Shown piece by piece: positions 50,740-62,532 of a DNA stretch of 64,000 bases (positions within the stretch are counted from its first letter, which is position 1; each line of letters starts with the position of its first letter). The notes beneath the pieces were generated by a model. It was not told the origin of the DNA and searched no databases. It saw nothing but the letters and a program-made list of their open reading frames with translations. Location: the NCBI GenBank assembly GCA_001972305.1, contig BDDD01000178.1:1-64000 (forward strand), read 5' to 3'. Source of the DNA: Cephalotus follicularis (taxonomy: Eukaryota > Streptophyta > Magnoliopsida > Oxalidales > Cephalotaceae). A program made the position numbers and the translations under genes.

Positions 50740-53318
50740 TGTAGGAACCCGGGAGGGGTCCCGGTCGATTTTGGGTCTAGGATGCAAGTGTGTATACTTT
50801 TAATTTTTCTAAAACACCAAGACTCGCAAGTCTAGGTTCACAATTACATCTTACTACCAAAATCTATTAGCCTAGGATCTCCGTTTAATATTCAATCGAA
50901 CAAATATCACAGTCAAGCATACATCCACTTTAAACAACATAAACACAGCGGAAACATATAAAATGAAATCATACCAACGTTGGCGGCTCCATCACTTTGC
51001 CGCTACGTGCTTGCAGAAGCAACTGCCTATTACCGGCTCCATTGCCGATTTCCGGACAGTCCACGAAAACTTCAACCAAGACACCAACGGACTCCTGGAG
51101 CTCCGATCTACTCGTTGCTGGAGGAGGCAGGGCGAGAAGCACCCCAGAACGGCGGCGTCGCGCTTGGCAGTGGCAGCGAGTCACTGAGTTAAGACTCAGT
51201 GACTCTCGGCCTGGACCGACCGAGCCACCACAGGACGCCAAGTACGCGATAAAGCCACTGGTGGCCAAGACTCTCCGTGAATTGCCATGGAAACGGCGAT
51301 GGCGAACAGCTGCTGTGGGTCGACCCGACCCAGCGAAAACGGGGTCGCCGTGATATCGGACCGCCACCACCAGCCATGAAATCTTGCGATCTACATAGCT
51401 GGACCGAAGACCCGCCGTGAATCGGCGTGGAACGCCGACCCACGATGAACAGTGCTCCAAGTCGACAAGGTCGACCCGAAGCTCAAAGACCGGCCAAACA
51501 ACGGCCGGTCACACCTAGTCTAGGGCCAAACTAGGTAGAGCCGAGGCGGCTCCACCTACCGTGACCACCGGCGGCGGAAGAGAAAGCCGGCAGCAGTGGG
51601 TGACGCGAAAAATGCATCGGCTAAAACAAAGAGAAACAGGGGAGAAAAGAGAAGGAGAAAGAGAGGAGGACTCACCATGGACGAGCAGGTCCTCTTCCAC
51701 GATCACCGATGCCACTCGCGCCGTCAACAGCGGCTGGCAAGCGCGCCTGGCGCACTGAGCACGCGTAGCGTTCTCAGTCTCTCTTTCTCTCGGCTGGTAG
51801 CGCGCCCGTGCGCCAAAACCCAAACCAAAATATGAAAAATTCCACTTTTGACTTAGTCAAAATTAGACTTCATGAAATTTTGGCCATTTTCTCTTTTATA
51901 ATAAAAGTTTCTCTATGTTTAAATTATGTGCACCCTACACAACGTATGTTAGACATACTCCCACTGTGGTATCTCTTGATATATCAATTTGATAATACGG
52001 TAATAAATAAATAAATAAAAATCACTAATATCAAATTAATATATACTAGCTTAAAAACTAGATTTCCCGCCAAGCTAGCATGTGTGCAGCACGAATCGCT
52101 TTTCCAATAATCAGGTGGGACCCAAAAGCCCGGTTTGAATCCGGTACGACTATAAATTTCTCAGAACATCCCAAGAGTTCTGGTACGACTTTCTCAATAG
52201 TCCTCGACTATTAAACGGCCCCGGTGTGAATCCTATCAGCCCCCGGATTCGTAGAATAAACTACGTCTATAAGTCGACATCCAGTAAAACCAGTACTTTA
52301 TCCAGTCAACGGCATATGTGTCATGTATCCTACGTCATACTTGGCTCCGACCGCGACCTAAGGTTCGGAATAATGTCACCCCTAGGTAATGTCGCGATAA
52401 CTATAAATTCACGTACGCATTGAGACTTTCGGCAAACATCTCCGGAAACCCCGTTTCCAGTCTGCCTATACCTGATCAAGGTTTTATGAGTCTCAACGAA
52501 CATAAATAATATAGAGCCGATCACCCTTCATACGGGTGTGACGATCCCTTATTGCGAACTCGCCCATACATCTCAATGAAGCTCCCACAAGGCCCAAAGA
52601 TAACCCTTTTGCCAGCACGTGGCTAGTGCTGGGGAAGGCGAAAATGAAAGCCAAGCAGTTACAACACAATGCATGCCAGCCGCTCAGGTTTAACGATACA
52701 ACGTAGCTCCACGAATGGTCTACTAGTCACCATAGACTATACACTACCGAGACTATAGGAATCCTATTGACATAGGTATGACTTTCCAAATAGGTATCCT
52801 ATGGTGGGTCTGTTCAGTCTCATGCTCCTTAGCATGAACCCCACATTATGCTTTAGGATAAATCCAAATGGTAATGAGATAGTCCATCCTCCACATAACC
52901 CAAGAGTAGGCATAATACGGTAAGTCTTTGCGGTTCATCTATTGACCTAAGAAAGTGAACCTATGACTTGGAACGTTCTGTCAGAAGGGAGTAAGGATCT
53001 CATTCTCATAACCTCTCAGGCATGAGATCCAACCCCTCGAACGACAGGGAACTATATGTGTACTCGGATGATATGGTGATCACCCGATCTATTTAAGATG
53101 GTTTGGGATATACATATAGTGGGTTGCCATTATTGATTGAATATGCACTATAAAACACAAAAAGGAATTCAGATTGTATGAATAGAGAGTGTAATATACA
53201 CACATGCAGCCGTCCCACGGCTTAAAGAGATATGTCCAGTTAAGGAGTGCATCTCATACATACATATATATTTATGCAGAGCCACCTCGTGGCATGCAGG
53301 GACACCCCAACTCTAACA
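50740..53318. repeat. Solo LTR F (2579 bp) inside LTR G
   Basis: It begins TGTAGGAACCCGGGAGGGG and ends CCCCAACTCTAACA, with a perfect 5 bp duplication GAATC on both sides. It has no primer site, coding or polypurine tract, so it is a solo LTR. It is GC-richer than its surroundings at 50980-51800, where overlapping frames on both strands are open but resemble no protein I know; the GA-rich stretch at 51620-51680 is promoter-leader-like. Confidence 0.75.
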
Positions 53319-56170
53319 GAATCAACAGTTTAAACTAATAAACATGCATGGGTTGGGCTCTGCCTCAACCATATCAGCAAGCATGAATCATAATTATATT
53401 GGGCTCTGCCCTTTTAAAACAAAATCATAAGGAAAAACATATATTTAAAAACATATATAATGCATAATTAAAGTGTTGATGTAGTGAAGTTATGCATGTG
53501 TTGACATTTTGGTAGCATGCCTTGCCTTTGTGGTCCATCCACATTTGAGTCTAACCTAACAACTGCTCACCAACATCTGAAATAGAAAACTGGAAGGGGG
53601 TTAGTCCAAATGACTAAGTGAGTTGGGACAAGTCATTCCCTGTTACATCCATGAATAATTGGATGTGCTGAAAGAAATATAAACCACAATATAGAAGAAT
53701 GAAACCCCGAAAAGAACATAGTCATGAACAAGATTTTAATGATGAAAGCTAACAACGCAATACTGAAACTGAAAATATAATAATTGAAACTGGACTATAA
53801 ACTCAACATAACATCTGATCATCCACTGAATGAAATAGAATAACTTGGGACAATACCATCCGAATATAACAAGATCACAATAAACATGAAAAACATATCA
53901 AAACGAATCCAAATAAGAAACTCGTAACACAACAATAAAACTCCATTAAACAAATCTTCAAAACTCAAGTTGTACTCCATAAGTACGAAAAAATCACAAT
54001 ATGCATCAGAGAGCATAAAAATATCAAAGAAATTACCGATATGATCAACAATCATAAATCAAGAAATGTGCATCAATCAATGTGCCCATATACAATAAAA
54101 CTAAGGGATACTGGTACCTCTGTCATCATCAGCTCAGTTCGGCCCATTACAGGCCTACAACGTAGCACCCTACCCCCGACAAGGGGCCTACGTGACTCCG
54201 CACGCACCCCACCCTTGCCGAGGGGCCTACTACGCTGCACGCAATACATCCTGTCCGAGGGCCGTACGTGTCACCACACGCACCCCACCCTCGTCCTAGG
54301 GGAATACGTGCCTAAACATCTCATCTTGTATCACAGTTCAGCCCATTGCAGGCCTACAACGTAGCACTCCCTGCTACAGTGCACGCAACACACCCAAGTC
54401 CGAGCCACACTCGTCCAAGGGGAATACGTGCATAACATCTCCATATCATCTCATCATATCATCATAGCCACACAGGTTGCCACATAGCCACATAGGCAAA
54501 ATATCATCCCATCAGCCACACAGGCTGTAGCCACATAGGCATGACATCATCAGACTAGCAATATGGTCTATCAAGTGATTGATGGAGCAACTCTGCTGCA
54601 CTCACATTCAACATACCATCATAGACAATAGTATGCCATAGATCCAGGTATGGAACCCGGGGGAAGTTCCCACATAACACCCCATCATAGACAATTGGGC
54701 ATGCTAAGGAGAGTTGAGCGTCAAACATACACCTCACCCTAGACCATTATTGCATGTCACATATGACATAGTTCCCAGCATCAGAATACAAAGCATGAAA
54801 TCACATATCGCGATGACATACAAAAAGAAACACAAAAAGGAAGGTGACACTATCACCCAGAATCAAAAAAATACATACAAATCAAACAATGAACATGTTC
54901 AACATAAGACATGCAGGATTCAATATCCCGATCAATGAATTAATACAAAAGGGCACATATATCAAACAAGAGTTTCAAATATAAAGGAAGGGAATGTCCC
55001 ACTCACAGTATCAATGTCGTAACCCTCGCGAACTAGCCCATCGATCCTCTGAATCAGCTAAAGGATCCGCGTCTCACCGGATACTGAAATCTACTTCGAC
55101 TATCGTATTCCATGTCGTGGACTAGAAACTCCACTATCATCAATCAAGTCCTTAACTCTACATAAACAATACATATCAATTACTTCCTACACGTACAAAG
55201 GTGACACTGTGAGTCACCGGATCGAAGCTCCGGCCATAACGTCAATAGCCTTTAAAACAACTAATGTACACATTACTGGTCGAAACTCTCTTCGACTCGC
55301 CCGAAAATGGGCAGCCACCGCCTGCGGTGAGTTTGACACACTAAGTCAACTCACCGGTCATCCAACAATTCCGGCCGCTTCACAAAAAGATATCCACATG
55401 GTCCTTTCTATGCATCTCCGCCCATGACTTGATCAGATTCGGCACTTGTCGCCTCGCCGAACCTCCAGCCGAGGCGCCTTTACTCCGGTCTCACCACCAT
55501 TGGCCTCCACAACCTTCGGTCTACGCGTTGCTGACCGAAACTCGCCGTGACTCTGCGCCAAACGTGGCGTCCCAGGCGGCAGTGCGTCAACTCGTTCAGT
55601 TGACTCAACCGCTAATTTCTGACCGATTTCGGCCAAATCACGCCTCAGCCACTATCAAAATGGGAGGAGGTGGTCTTCTAGACCATGACCGGCCCAACCC
55701 GCAATGAAAACGACAGCGGAGGAGAACCGGCAGTAATGGTAAGTGAATAAGAACGGAAGAGAAAGAAGGAAAAATAGGAGGAAGTAGGGCTTACCGGTGA
55801 TGGAGAAACTGCAGGGATGCTCGCCGCCTCTTCCCGGTCCCCTGTCCGGTGTTTCTCCCGCTCTCTGTATCTCTCTCTCTCTGTCTCTCCCGCCCACTCT
55901 CTGTTCTCTCTCGCCTCTTCACTGGTGCGGGCGCTTAACACGCCCATGCCTTATTATTTATTTTTATTTTTTTTAACGATGAAGCGCCTGGTGCTTTCTA
56001 GAAAGTGCGGGGCGCTTCTCTCCCATTTTTTTAATTTATTATTATTATATATTTGTATATGTATTTATTTATTTAATATCACACATAATCTACTAAAATG
56101 ACACACACGAATATTACACGTCACATGTTTTGCATGCATTCACTTCTAAAATGTGACACGGGGTGTCACA

Positions 56171-57086
56171 ATCTCCCCCCTTTAAAAATTTTGTCCTCAA
56201 AATTTACTCACATCACAGGGGAAGAAATCTAGGTATTTTTTGTGCATCTTGCTCTTTATACTTCCCGATAGTATTCTACCACCTGATTCTTCTGACAGGC
56301 CTGATCTCGTCGAACATGCATCTGCACTGATAGTTCCTCACATTTCAGTTTTGACCAGTCCAAAACTAATAAATCTACTTAATGTTCAAAGTACTTCCTC
56401 AATACTGATACATGGAAGCTGTCACAGATACATGTTGTTGGAATTGAGCCTTTCACGGCTCCCAACTTAAACACTCTTGTACAGAAATGTCCATAAGAAC
56501 ACTTTTTCATCCAGCTGAAACTTCAAATCTACGTGACATCTACCTGTGAACTCTTCGCCCTACTTGGAGCTATCAGTAGGCCCTCACGTATTGCACTCAT
56601 CAATAATATCCTGGCTTGAGCGTATCTAGCATTACCAACCATTCAGCGTTGTGGGAGCGTCATGTCACTAGCCTGATAGCTTTATCTTGGATACATACCA
56701 AAAATTTACTCTCAGAACTGGAATATGCAAAACTATTATACATCGTCCAAGCATGCTTAACTTCGGAGTTCCAATCGAATCCATTGCATTAGTGCTGGTA
56801 TGATCACACACAAGCGGTCTAGATCATAGATGAACCGGATTGACATAATGTGTGGTTTGAGTAGGTCGTTTCAATATGACTTATATCGTATGATACCTTA
56901 GCTATGTCCGCGTCGATCGTCTAATGAAGTTCGTCGCGACCTGCTCCATGCATAAAGCTGACAGGTTCACGTGCAATATTCTGACCCCTCTAGCACAATG
57001 GATAATTCATCCGAAGATGAGTAACAGACGTAGAATCTCTTTACTCAAAGCATCTGTAACCGTGTTTGCATTGCACTGGGATATTC
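56171..57086 (-). mobile_element. Degraded internal end of element G
   Basis: A polypurine tract (minus AAAGGGGGGAGAT) lies at 56171-56183. Beyond it, weak minus-strand traces such as FHVSVLRKY at about 56395-56425 match the integrase C-terminal region of gypsy elements. Everything else is heavily decayed, and the CACTA element begins at 57087. It is broken, with many breaks. Confidence 0.5.
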
Positions 57087-57104
57087 CACTACTAGAAAAA
57101 GCAG

Positions 57105-57310
57105 ATTTCCCGACCGCCTTTTGCACCGACCGCTTTAGCGGTCGGCAATTGTCCTCAGTAAAATCTTGTTGTTTCCCCATCGGCAACCGCATCATTTATG
57201 AATTGCCGACCGCTAAAGCGGTCGGCAATTCTAAAATAAACAATATTATTATGTATTTCATTTTAGCAACCGCATTTAAGGTTTACCGACCGCTAGGGCG
57301 GTCGATATTT
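57105..57310. repeat. CACTA subterminal palindromic repeats
   Basis: Four GACCGC or CCGACCGCT-type units occur, including near-perfect palindromes CCGACCGCTTTAGCGGTCGG (57127-57146) and a matching one at about 57207-57226. Such repeats are the transposase (TNPA-type) binding sites in En/Spm elements. Confidence 0.8.
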
Positions 57311-57461
57311 TTCTTATTTCGAATTTATGCAGATATCTTCCTTTAACACGGTTTCGGTCCTTTTTTTTATAATAAAACTGCAATCTCTCTTGTCTCTCTC
57401 TTTCACCTGACCTAGCCCCCAATCTCTTTCTCTCACACCTCGATCCATAGCTCTCTTCATC

Positions 57462-57540
57462 ACCGGCGACATCGGAGGTAGAAAAAAACTTTACTGTACT
57501 CTTCATCTACAGCGACATCGGAGGCAGAAAAAAACTTTAC
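57462..57540. repeat. 31 bp tandem-like duplication in the CACTA leader
   Basis: GCGACATCGGAGG followed by TAGAAAAAAACTTTAC (then CAGAAAAAAACTTTAC) occurs twice with a short spacer, just before the putative first exon region. Confidence 0.7.
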
Positions 57541-57910
57541 ACGGCTTGGTTGATTTGTTGGGCACTAATTGGTGGTTCGATGACAGCAAGTGGCATAACC
57601 CGAAATCTGGTATGTTAGGATTTCTCTTACTTATGCTCTGAGTCGTTGTCACTAGTCATTATCTGCTTCGTTTAATTTTTACGCATTATTTAGAATTTTA
57701 TTCCACCTAAGTGCTTTTTTTTAAGTAATAAAATCGGTGAAATTGCGCAAGATGTTTAGGAAGTTCAAAAATTCAACACCAACTAGATTCAGGAAACTTC
57801 TGTTTCTCAGCAACTTGCTCGTCATACAATATGTATGCAGAACGCTAAATAAAACTCAAGAAACCAGGTTGTCGGTACTTCAATATGTATGCTGCTAGCA
57901 TAAATAAAAC

Positions 57911-58414
57911 TCAAGAAACCAGGTTGTCGGTTAGCGACAACGTGGCCATCCTGTCCATTGGGTTGTTCCCCTGCTGCTGCTGAGCAACATTCCTTAAAAC
58001 TTCCATAGCTTCTGCCACCTTTGCTTTCAAGGCTTCCGGAGACTCTACCAAGTGCAAAACCTCAGTCTGGTCCATCTCTGTTGATCAGGAGTTGAATTCT
58101 CAAGCGCAATAGCCAAAGCCACAACTTGCATAGGCTTTGAAAATGTGGCATCTCTGAATGGAATTCCACCCATGTCGTAAGGAACAGGAAGCATGCCTCC
58201 AGGAACACCAACGATGGGACCATCAGGCATACTGCGACCAGGAGGGTAACGATAGACACGCCCCCTGGGAAGCATCTGCGACTGCATTAGTTGAAGTGGT
58301 TGCTGCGTTTGTTGCACAGGTCCAGCTCCAGATCATCTGCCTCCTGGACGCTAGTTCTGCTGTCCTGGTTGGACCATTGGCACAAAAAAGTTTGGCCTCA
58401 TTCCAGGAACAAGT
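57911..58414 (-). pseudogene. Captured poly(A)-binding protein 3' fragment
   Basis: Read on the minus strand it gives QLVPGMRPNFF, then QQTQQPLQLMQSQMLPRGRV, YRYPPGRSMPDGP, GGMLPVPYDMGGIPFRDA, and after a junction EMDQTEVLHLVESPEALKAK, VAEAMEVLRNVAQQQQ and a stop at 57911-57913. This is the end of the P-rich linker plus the last part of the MLLE (PABC) domain of cytoplasmic PABP, which in the intact protein binds PAM2 peptides. The first ~27 residues of MLLE (TMLGENLYPLV region) are missing between STPDQQR and EMDQTEV, so the fragment cannot fold as MLLE. A ~30 bp stretch at the gene end (TAAATAAAACTCAAGAAACC) is duplicated at about 57847. It lies in the first large intron or leader of the CACTA gene, antisense to it. 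Confidence 0.88.
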
Positions 58415-59310
58415 TGCTACTGATGGTATAGTTTTTGCTAGTACATCTACGAATGCCTTAGGTGATGATGTTGTGGCGGTCAGTACACCTTATAGTAGAG
58501 GGAATGGATTAGTCATTTTATTAGGGTTTAGAAATTGGGCATTTTTTTATTATGGTTTAGAAATTGGGAATTTTTTAATTCTTGTTTGACAGTTATGAAT
58601 TTTGGTGCTTTCTTGATTGACCATATATAGTAACCATATTTCTTTTGCATCCCACCATACATTATTGCAATCGATAAGCTTAAAAGAACCGCCTGCTCTT
58701 CTGCAAAATGACCAAGTAAACAAATAATTTGTGTCTGCTATATATGTCATGAAATAAGTGACCACTTTTTTTCTTCCCATGCATTGAGATTTTAGTTTAG
58801 CTTCATATATGACAAGTAAGAACTTTTGTAAGCGAGCACTTTTTTTCTTCCCATGCGTTGAATCAAAGTATTAGAACGTACGTAACTGGAGGTTTTGTTT
58901 TGTAATCATTTAGAACTTTTGTACATACAAGGACATATAATCTTTTGTTTCACATCATAACTTTAAAAGAAAAAAACATAGCTGAGGCTCTTCATATGAT
59001 GTAATGATGGTAAAAGAATTCTAACCTAGCTCGGAGCATGGTGCATATAATGAAAGACTGCAGGCTAGCTCTTCTTGTATGTGAGTGAAGAATGCAATAG
59101 AAATTCCCATATATATAATTAAGGATCTAGTTATTATGAATATTAGACCTTAGATAACAAACTCATATCAGTCTTTAATTATAAGGTGACCATAGAAGTT
59201 CTCCAACTCAACTAGTACTATATATGGATAAGGAAAACTTATTAAACTTATGAATGTAATGGATATATAAATCTTTTCAATCACTTCACATGGTTCGCAA
59301 TATCTTGTAG

Positions 59311-60956
59311 GTTCTCAATCCCGTACTAGAGGACCCACTGTCGGTATTGATCTTCCGGCACAGCCGGAGGATCGGGTGTATGTGTCGATCGTTGGAGAGA
59401 GGTAGCTACACATATGGATTTAAAATTATTCTAACGACGATGAATCTTATGTGTATATGTTCACCATAATTTTTTGATTTGGTTTTGCAGTGACTTTCCG
59501 GTCCCTGAAGTTAAATCGAAGATCGGCGCGTTGTTTAGAAGTAGGTTGCTACAACCCTGGCACAAACACAGTTCGTGGCCTCAGGAAGAGCGTGATCAGC
59601 TGTGGGAGAAGTTATGTGTAAGTCAATTGTTTAGCATTTCAGTTTGTCACGCTGTATACATTTATTATTCAATTGTTTGTCCCGTATTCATAGTTTACTA
59701 ACAACTTTAAATGATTTTGTATTTGTAGGAGTTTTTTTATTTTGATTCCCCAGGAAAAGCTCGAGCAATGTTTGACGAGTACTGCAAAATTAATTACAAA
59801 AAGTGGATGTGCGATTTGAGAAATGAGTCGAAGATGCTTGCGAAAGTAAATGACCTCACAGAGGCCTGCAGGCAGTTCCCCCCAAGAGTCGTTCCCACAC
59901 CAGTTTGGGAGCAACTAATGGATATATGGTTGGATCCTGGTTGGCAGGTCACCTCTTCAAGGCATAAAAACAATAGGTCTAGTGCAAGTCATCTTCCCTA
60001 CACCGGAGGAAATCACAGTATGAGCCAGCGGCTTAAGGAGGCGGTACATAACCGAGAACTTAATCTTTATTAACCATTTATTTCTTACTTGTTATCCATT
60101 AACTTGTATTGTTTTTTTTATTTCTTGTATTTAGGAGAAAAAAAATGAAGACTTGGCAGATATTTTTAGGGTTTATCACACTCCCAAAAACGCAACTCAG
60201 CCTCGTGAAGAAGTTGCTGCTTGCTTTGTAAGTTATACTGACAGTGAATTTAGTACCAAGTGAATATGATTCAATCTGTGATTAAAATCTTAAGGAATAA
60301 CATACATAATTTTTTTAATTGTTTATATGCAGAATACATACAAAAAGCTGAAGGCGGATGCTGCAATTAGAGGAGGTGGAGAAGGGGAGGCGGGGGCATC
60401 ATCACAACCACCTGGGCAGGTGGTTGACTTGGACATGTGGTTGGAGACAGTGGGAAAGCCGAAGAAGGGGTTAATTCGTGGCTTTGGAAATTTTATCAAT
60501 GCTAAAAAGGCAAAGAAGAAGTATCAATCGAGCTCATCATCATGCCATGTAGACAGCGGAGCTTCAGTTCATGGTGGTCCTGATCTTACTTCTAGTGTGC
60601 CTGATGCGTGCATGGAGGAGATGGTTCAACGACATATTGGAGGACTGCGTGAGGAACTTATGGCAGCCATGAGTGTGCAACTTGCAAATATTCAGGACAT
60701 GCTTGGAACGCATATGAGAAGGTCATATCCTTCAGCGTCGCACAATACCCCAAATGCGACTACACACTTTGATCCTGGTGATGGTCCTCCACATCAGGTT
60801 ACTCACCCAGCAGCTCCTCCAGCGCAATTTGGTCAGCCTACCCCTTCTCGGCAACGTGCTTTTCATGACCCGCCTTCTCCGTACCCAGATGTTCATATGC
60901 ATCGGTCACAGCATGATGATGAGGATGATGATGATGATGAGGAGGATGATGATTAG
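59311..60956 (+). CDS. CACTA ORF1-type protein (Transposase_24-like), five exons
   Basis: Exons at 59311-59401, 59491-59617, 59729-60043, 60135-60227 and 60333-60956 have GT-AG borders and keep frame. The encoded sequence runs GPTVGIDLPAQPEDRVYVSI, DFPVPEVKSKIGALFRS, then the Ptta/En/Spm-type core (WPQEERDQLWEKLCEFFYF, ARAMFDEYCKINYKKWM, PPRVVPTPVWEQLMDIWLD, NHSMSQRLKEA), ATQPREEVAACFNTYKKL, a QPPGQVVDLDMWLETVGKPK block, and an acidic D/E-rich tail. In En/Spm relatives this class of protein binds the subterminal repeats. The start codon exon is not identified; a candidate lies near 57579-57608 but its phase does not fit simply. No stop or shift is seen in the listed exons. It may be a complete or nearly complete ORF1. 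Confidence 0.7.
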
Positions 60957-61372
60957 ATGTGATTGGCATCAAAGTTTCTTTAGGTAATAAGTTGTTTCTA
61001 TTTGCATATGTATTCTTAACTATATATTTATGTACACATTGCTCTTAGAAGGAGTAATCTTGAATTGATAGGTTATTATGTGTTTTATAGGTCTTCTATT
61101 TCACGATTGGCATTTAGGTTGGGTTATGTGATTAGTATCAAACTTGGATATATAGTTCCGGCTGATGCTCGTCTTGTGACTCTTGTCTTGTGTAACTTTA
61201 GAATAGCAAAGAGTTATTGACTCACCACCAGTTTGTATTTACTACACTGTTACTGTTATAGAGCCAGATAACTTTAGATTCTAATTGCAGGTTGTTGATC
61301 AGTTTTGTGCTTTAAACATTAGGGCTTTTGTTTTAAATCTTTAATAATTCTTATGTGTACTATGTGGAGCCA
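60957..61372. other. CACTA 3' flank of ORF1, non-coding
   Basis: A T-rich stretch following the ORF1 stop, likely its 3' untranslated region and intron-like sequence leading to the captured LOG piece. No motif is recognised. Confidence 0.5.
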
Positions 61373-61475
61373 AAGATAACTGGTGAAACTGTTGGAGAGG
61401 TAAGGCCACTACCAGACATGCATCAAAGAAAGGCAGAAATGGCCCGCCACTCTGATTGTTTTATTGCTTTGCCAG
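61373..61475 (+). pseudogene. LOG-like: Captured LONELY GUY (cytokinin-activating) exon fragment 1
   Basis: [20 protein letters not shown] followed by [14 protein letters not shown] is the conserved core of plant LOG, the cytokinin riboside 5'-monophosphate phosphoribohydrolase, which releases active cytokinin bases. In LOG this is the stretch leading into the PGGxGTxxE nucleotide-binding motif. The exon ends CCAG|GTCTCATC, and the rest of the motif is on the next exon. Only about a quarter of the enzyme is present, so this is a captured fragment, not a functional gene. Confidence 0.9.
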
Positions 61476-61589
61476 GTCTCATCTCACTCTACATGAATCA
61501 ATATTGTAAACAGAATCAACACTTTTACCCCTTTTGTCCCAAAAAATATAAATGGGTTTGGATCTCTATCTAATGTTTTATGGTTTTAG

Positions 61590-61621
61590 GTGGGTATGGT
61601 ACTTTGGAGGAGCTATTGGAA
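61590..61621 (+). pseudogene. LOG-like: Captured LONELY GUY exon fragment 2
   Basis: After TTTTAG, the exon gives GYGTLEELLE, completing the PGGYGTLEE motif of LOG across the preserved intron 61476-61589. The sequence then changes abruptly to an unrelated stretch (AAHLDDSTNQVIDG frame) that I do not recognise and which may come from another captured gene. Confidence 0.88.
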
Positions 61622-61875
61622 GGCTGCTCACCTAGATGATTCCACTAACCAAGTTATTGATGGTGTGTTCGTTGTTCTCTTACCTGAAACACCTGCTCTT
61701 GTATTGTGTGTGGCTGTTTTAATAATTAAGCTATATGTATTCACTTATATATGGTATCATGCCTTTGCAGATTATGGAGCTGGTGCTGATGATCATGGAT
61801 CTACCATCGTCACCAAAGGTGCGGGCTCCATCCTTCGCAAAGGCACCGACAGTCGATCTTCTGTTTGGTGATGGT
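61622..61875 (+). other. Unidentified captured-looking sequence
   Basis: Two open stretches (about 61622-61665 and 61771-61875, the second preceded by a good CCTTTGCAG acceptor) read AAHLDDSTNQVIDG and IMELVLMIMDLPSSPKVRAP. I do not recognise either. Their position between the LOG and ERGIC-3 pieces suggests a further captured gene, or intron plus exon of one. Confidence 0.35.
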
Positions 61876-61878
61876 CCT

Positions 61879-61900
61879 ACACACACACACACATACACAA
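61879..61900. repeat. (AC)n microsatellite
   Basis: About nine CA units, one of them interrupted. Confidence 0.85.
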
Positions 61901-62008
61901 TATGCGTGTTGTAGCGGAATATAAAAGGATTTTAAACTCCTTCCATATAAACTCCCTGTAATGCTTTCTCATATAATCACCTACTTATTTGTGTAATATA
62001 TGTCACAG

Positions 62009-62532
62009 ATAGGTCACAAGATCAATAGGTTAGCTTTTGGAGATTATTTTCCTGGTGTAGTGAATCCTCTTGACGGGTAATCTTTCTTCTTTTCCCAATA
62101 GTCCCTCTTTAATTGACATGCAATGTGTGCTTGAGCTTGAATTCTCATACCGTCGCTATTAATGACATTGTAAATATTGATCCGAATTAATTTTTAATTT
62201 CCCCGCCTTAAAATCAGCGTGCAATGGATACAGGAAACACCCAGTGGGATGTATCAATATTTTATTAAGGTGAGTGGTCTGGAAGTCAAATGTTGTGTCC
62301 TGAACTATCTTCATTTAACAACTAATACATTTTCATTTTCCTACTGATTGTGGCCTCTGAAGTGTGAGACTAAAGTATAAAACAAGTAGTATCATTTCCT
62401 TTGTGAACACATGAGTTTACTGAGTAATGCAGTCACTTGATATTTGCAACAATTACCGAGTGATTCCTTAATTTGCAGGTTGTACATACTGTCTATACTG
62501 ATGTTAGTGGGCATACTATCCAGTCAAATCAG
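62009..62532 (+). pseudogene. ERGIC3-like: Captured ERGIC-3/Erv46-like gene fragment, three exons
   Basis: Exons 62009-62076 (HKINRLAFGDYFPGVVNPLDG), 62218-62269 (VQWIQETPSGMYQYFIK) and 62479-62532 (VVHTVYTDVSGHTIQSNQ) match consecutive parts of plant ERGIC-3/Erv46-type proteins, the lumenal domain of an ER-Golgi cargo receptor. Introns of 141 and 209 bp with GT-AG ends remain, so the fragment came from genomic DNA, not from an mRNA copy. The frame is open in all three exons. The rest of the gene is absent. Confidence 0.9.

Larger units (their letters stand above)
50461..56170 (-). repeat. 3' LTR of gypsy element G, containing solo LTR F
   Basis: TGTCACACCCGAGCC at 50461 and ACACGGGGTGTCACA at 56170 are the ends; subtracting the inserted F leaves about 3.1 kb. 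The right end is followed by a polypurine tract, so on the minus strand this is the 3' LTR. It has the CTAAGTGAGTTGGGACAAG block also seen in LTR X (near 1530), several tandem units around 54140-54540 with GGGGCCTACGTG or CACATAGGC, and a CT-rich promoter-like tract at 55855-55920. Confidence 0.7.

Noticed and set aside
54041-55707. Frames in LTR G as host genes
   Set aside because: They sit between the LTR ends, overlap tandem repeats and frames on the other strand, and show no domain.
58158-58589. 143-residue plus-strand frame as a gene
   Set aside because: It is the antisense shadow of the captured PABP fragment.
61373-61621. A functional cytokinin-activating LOG gene
   Set aside because: Only the core motif region is present; the N-terminal part and everything after TLEELLE are missing.
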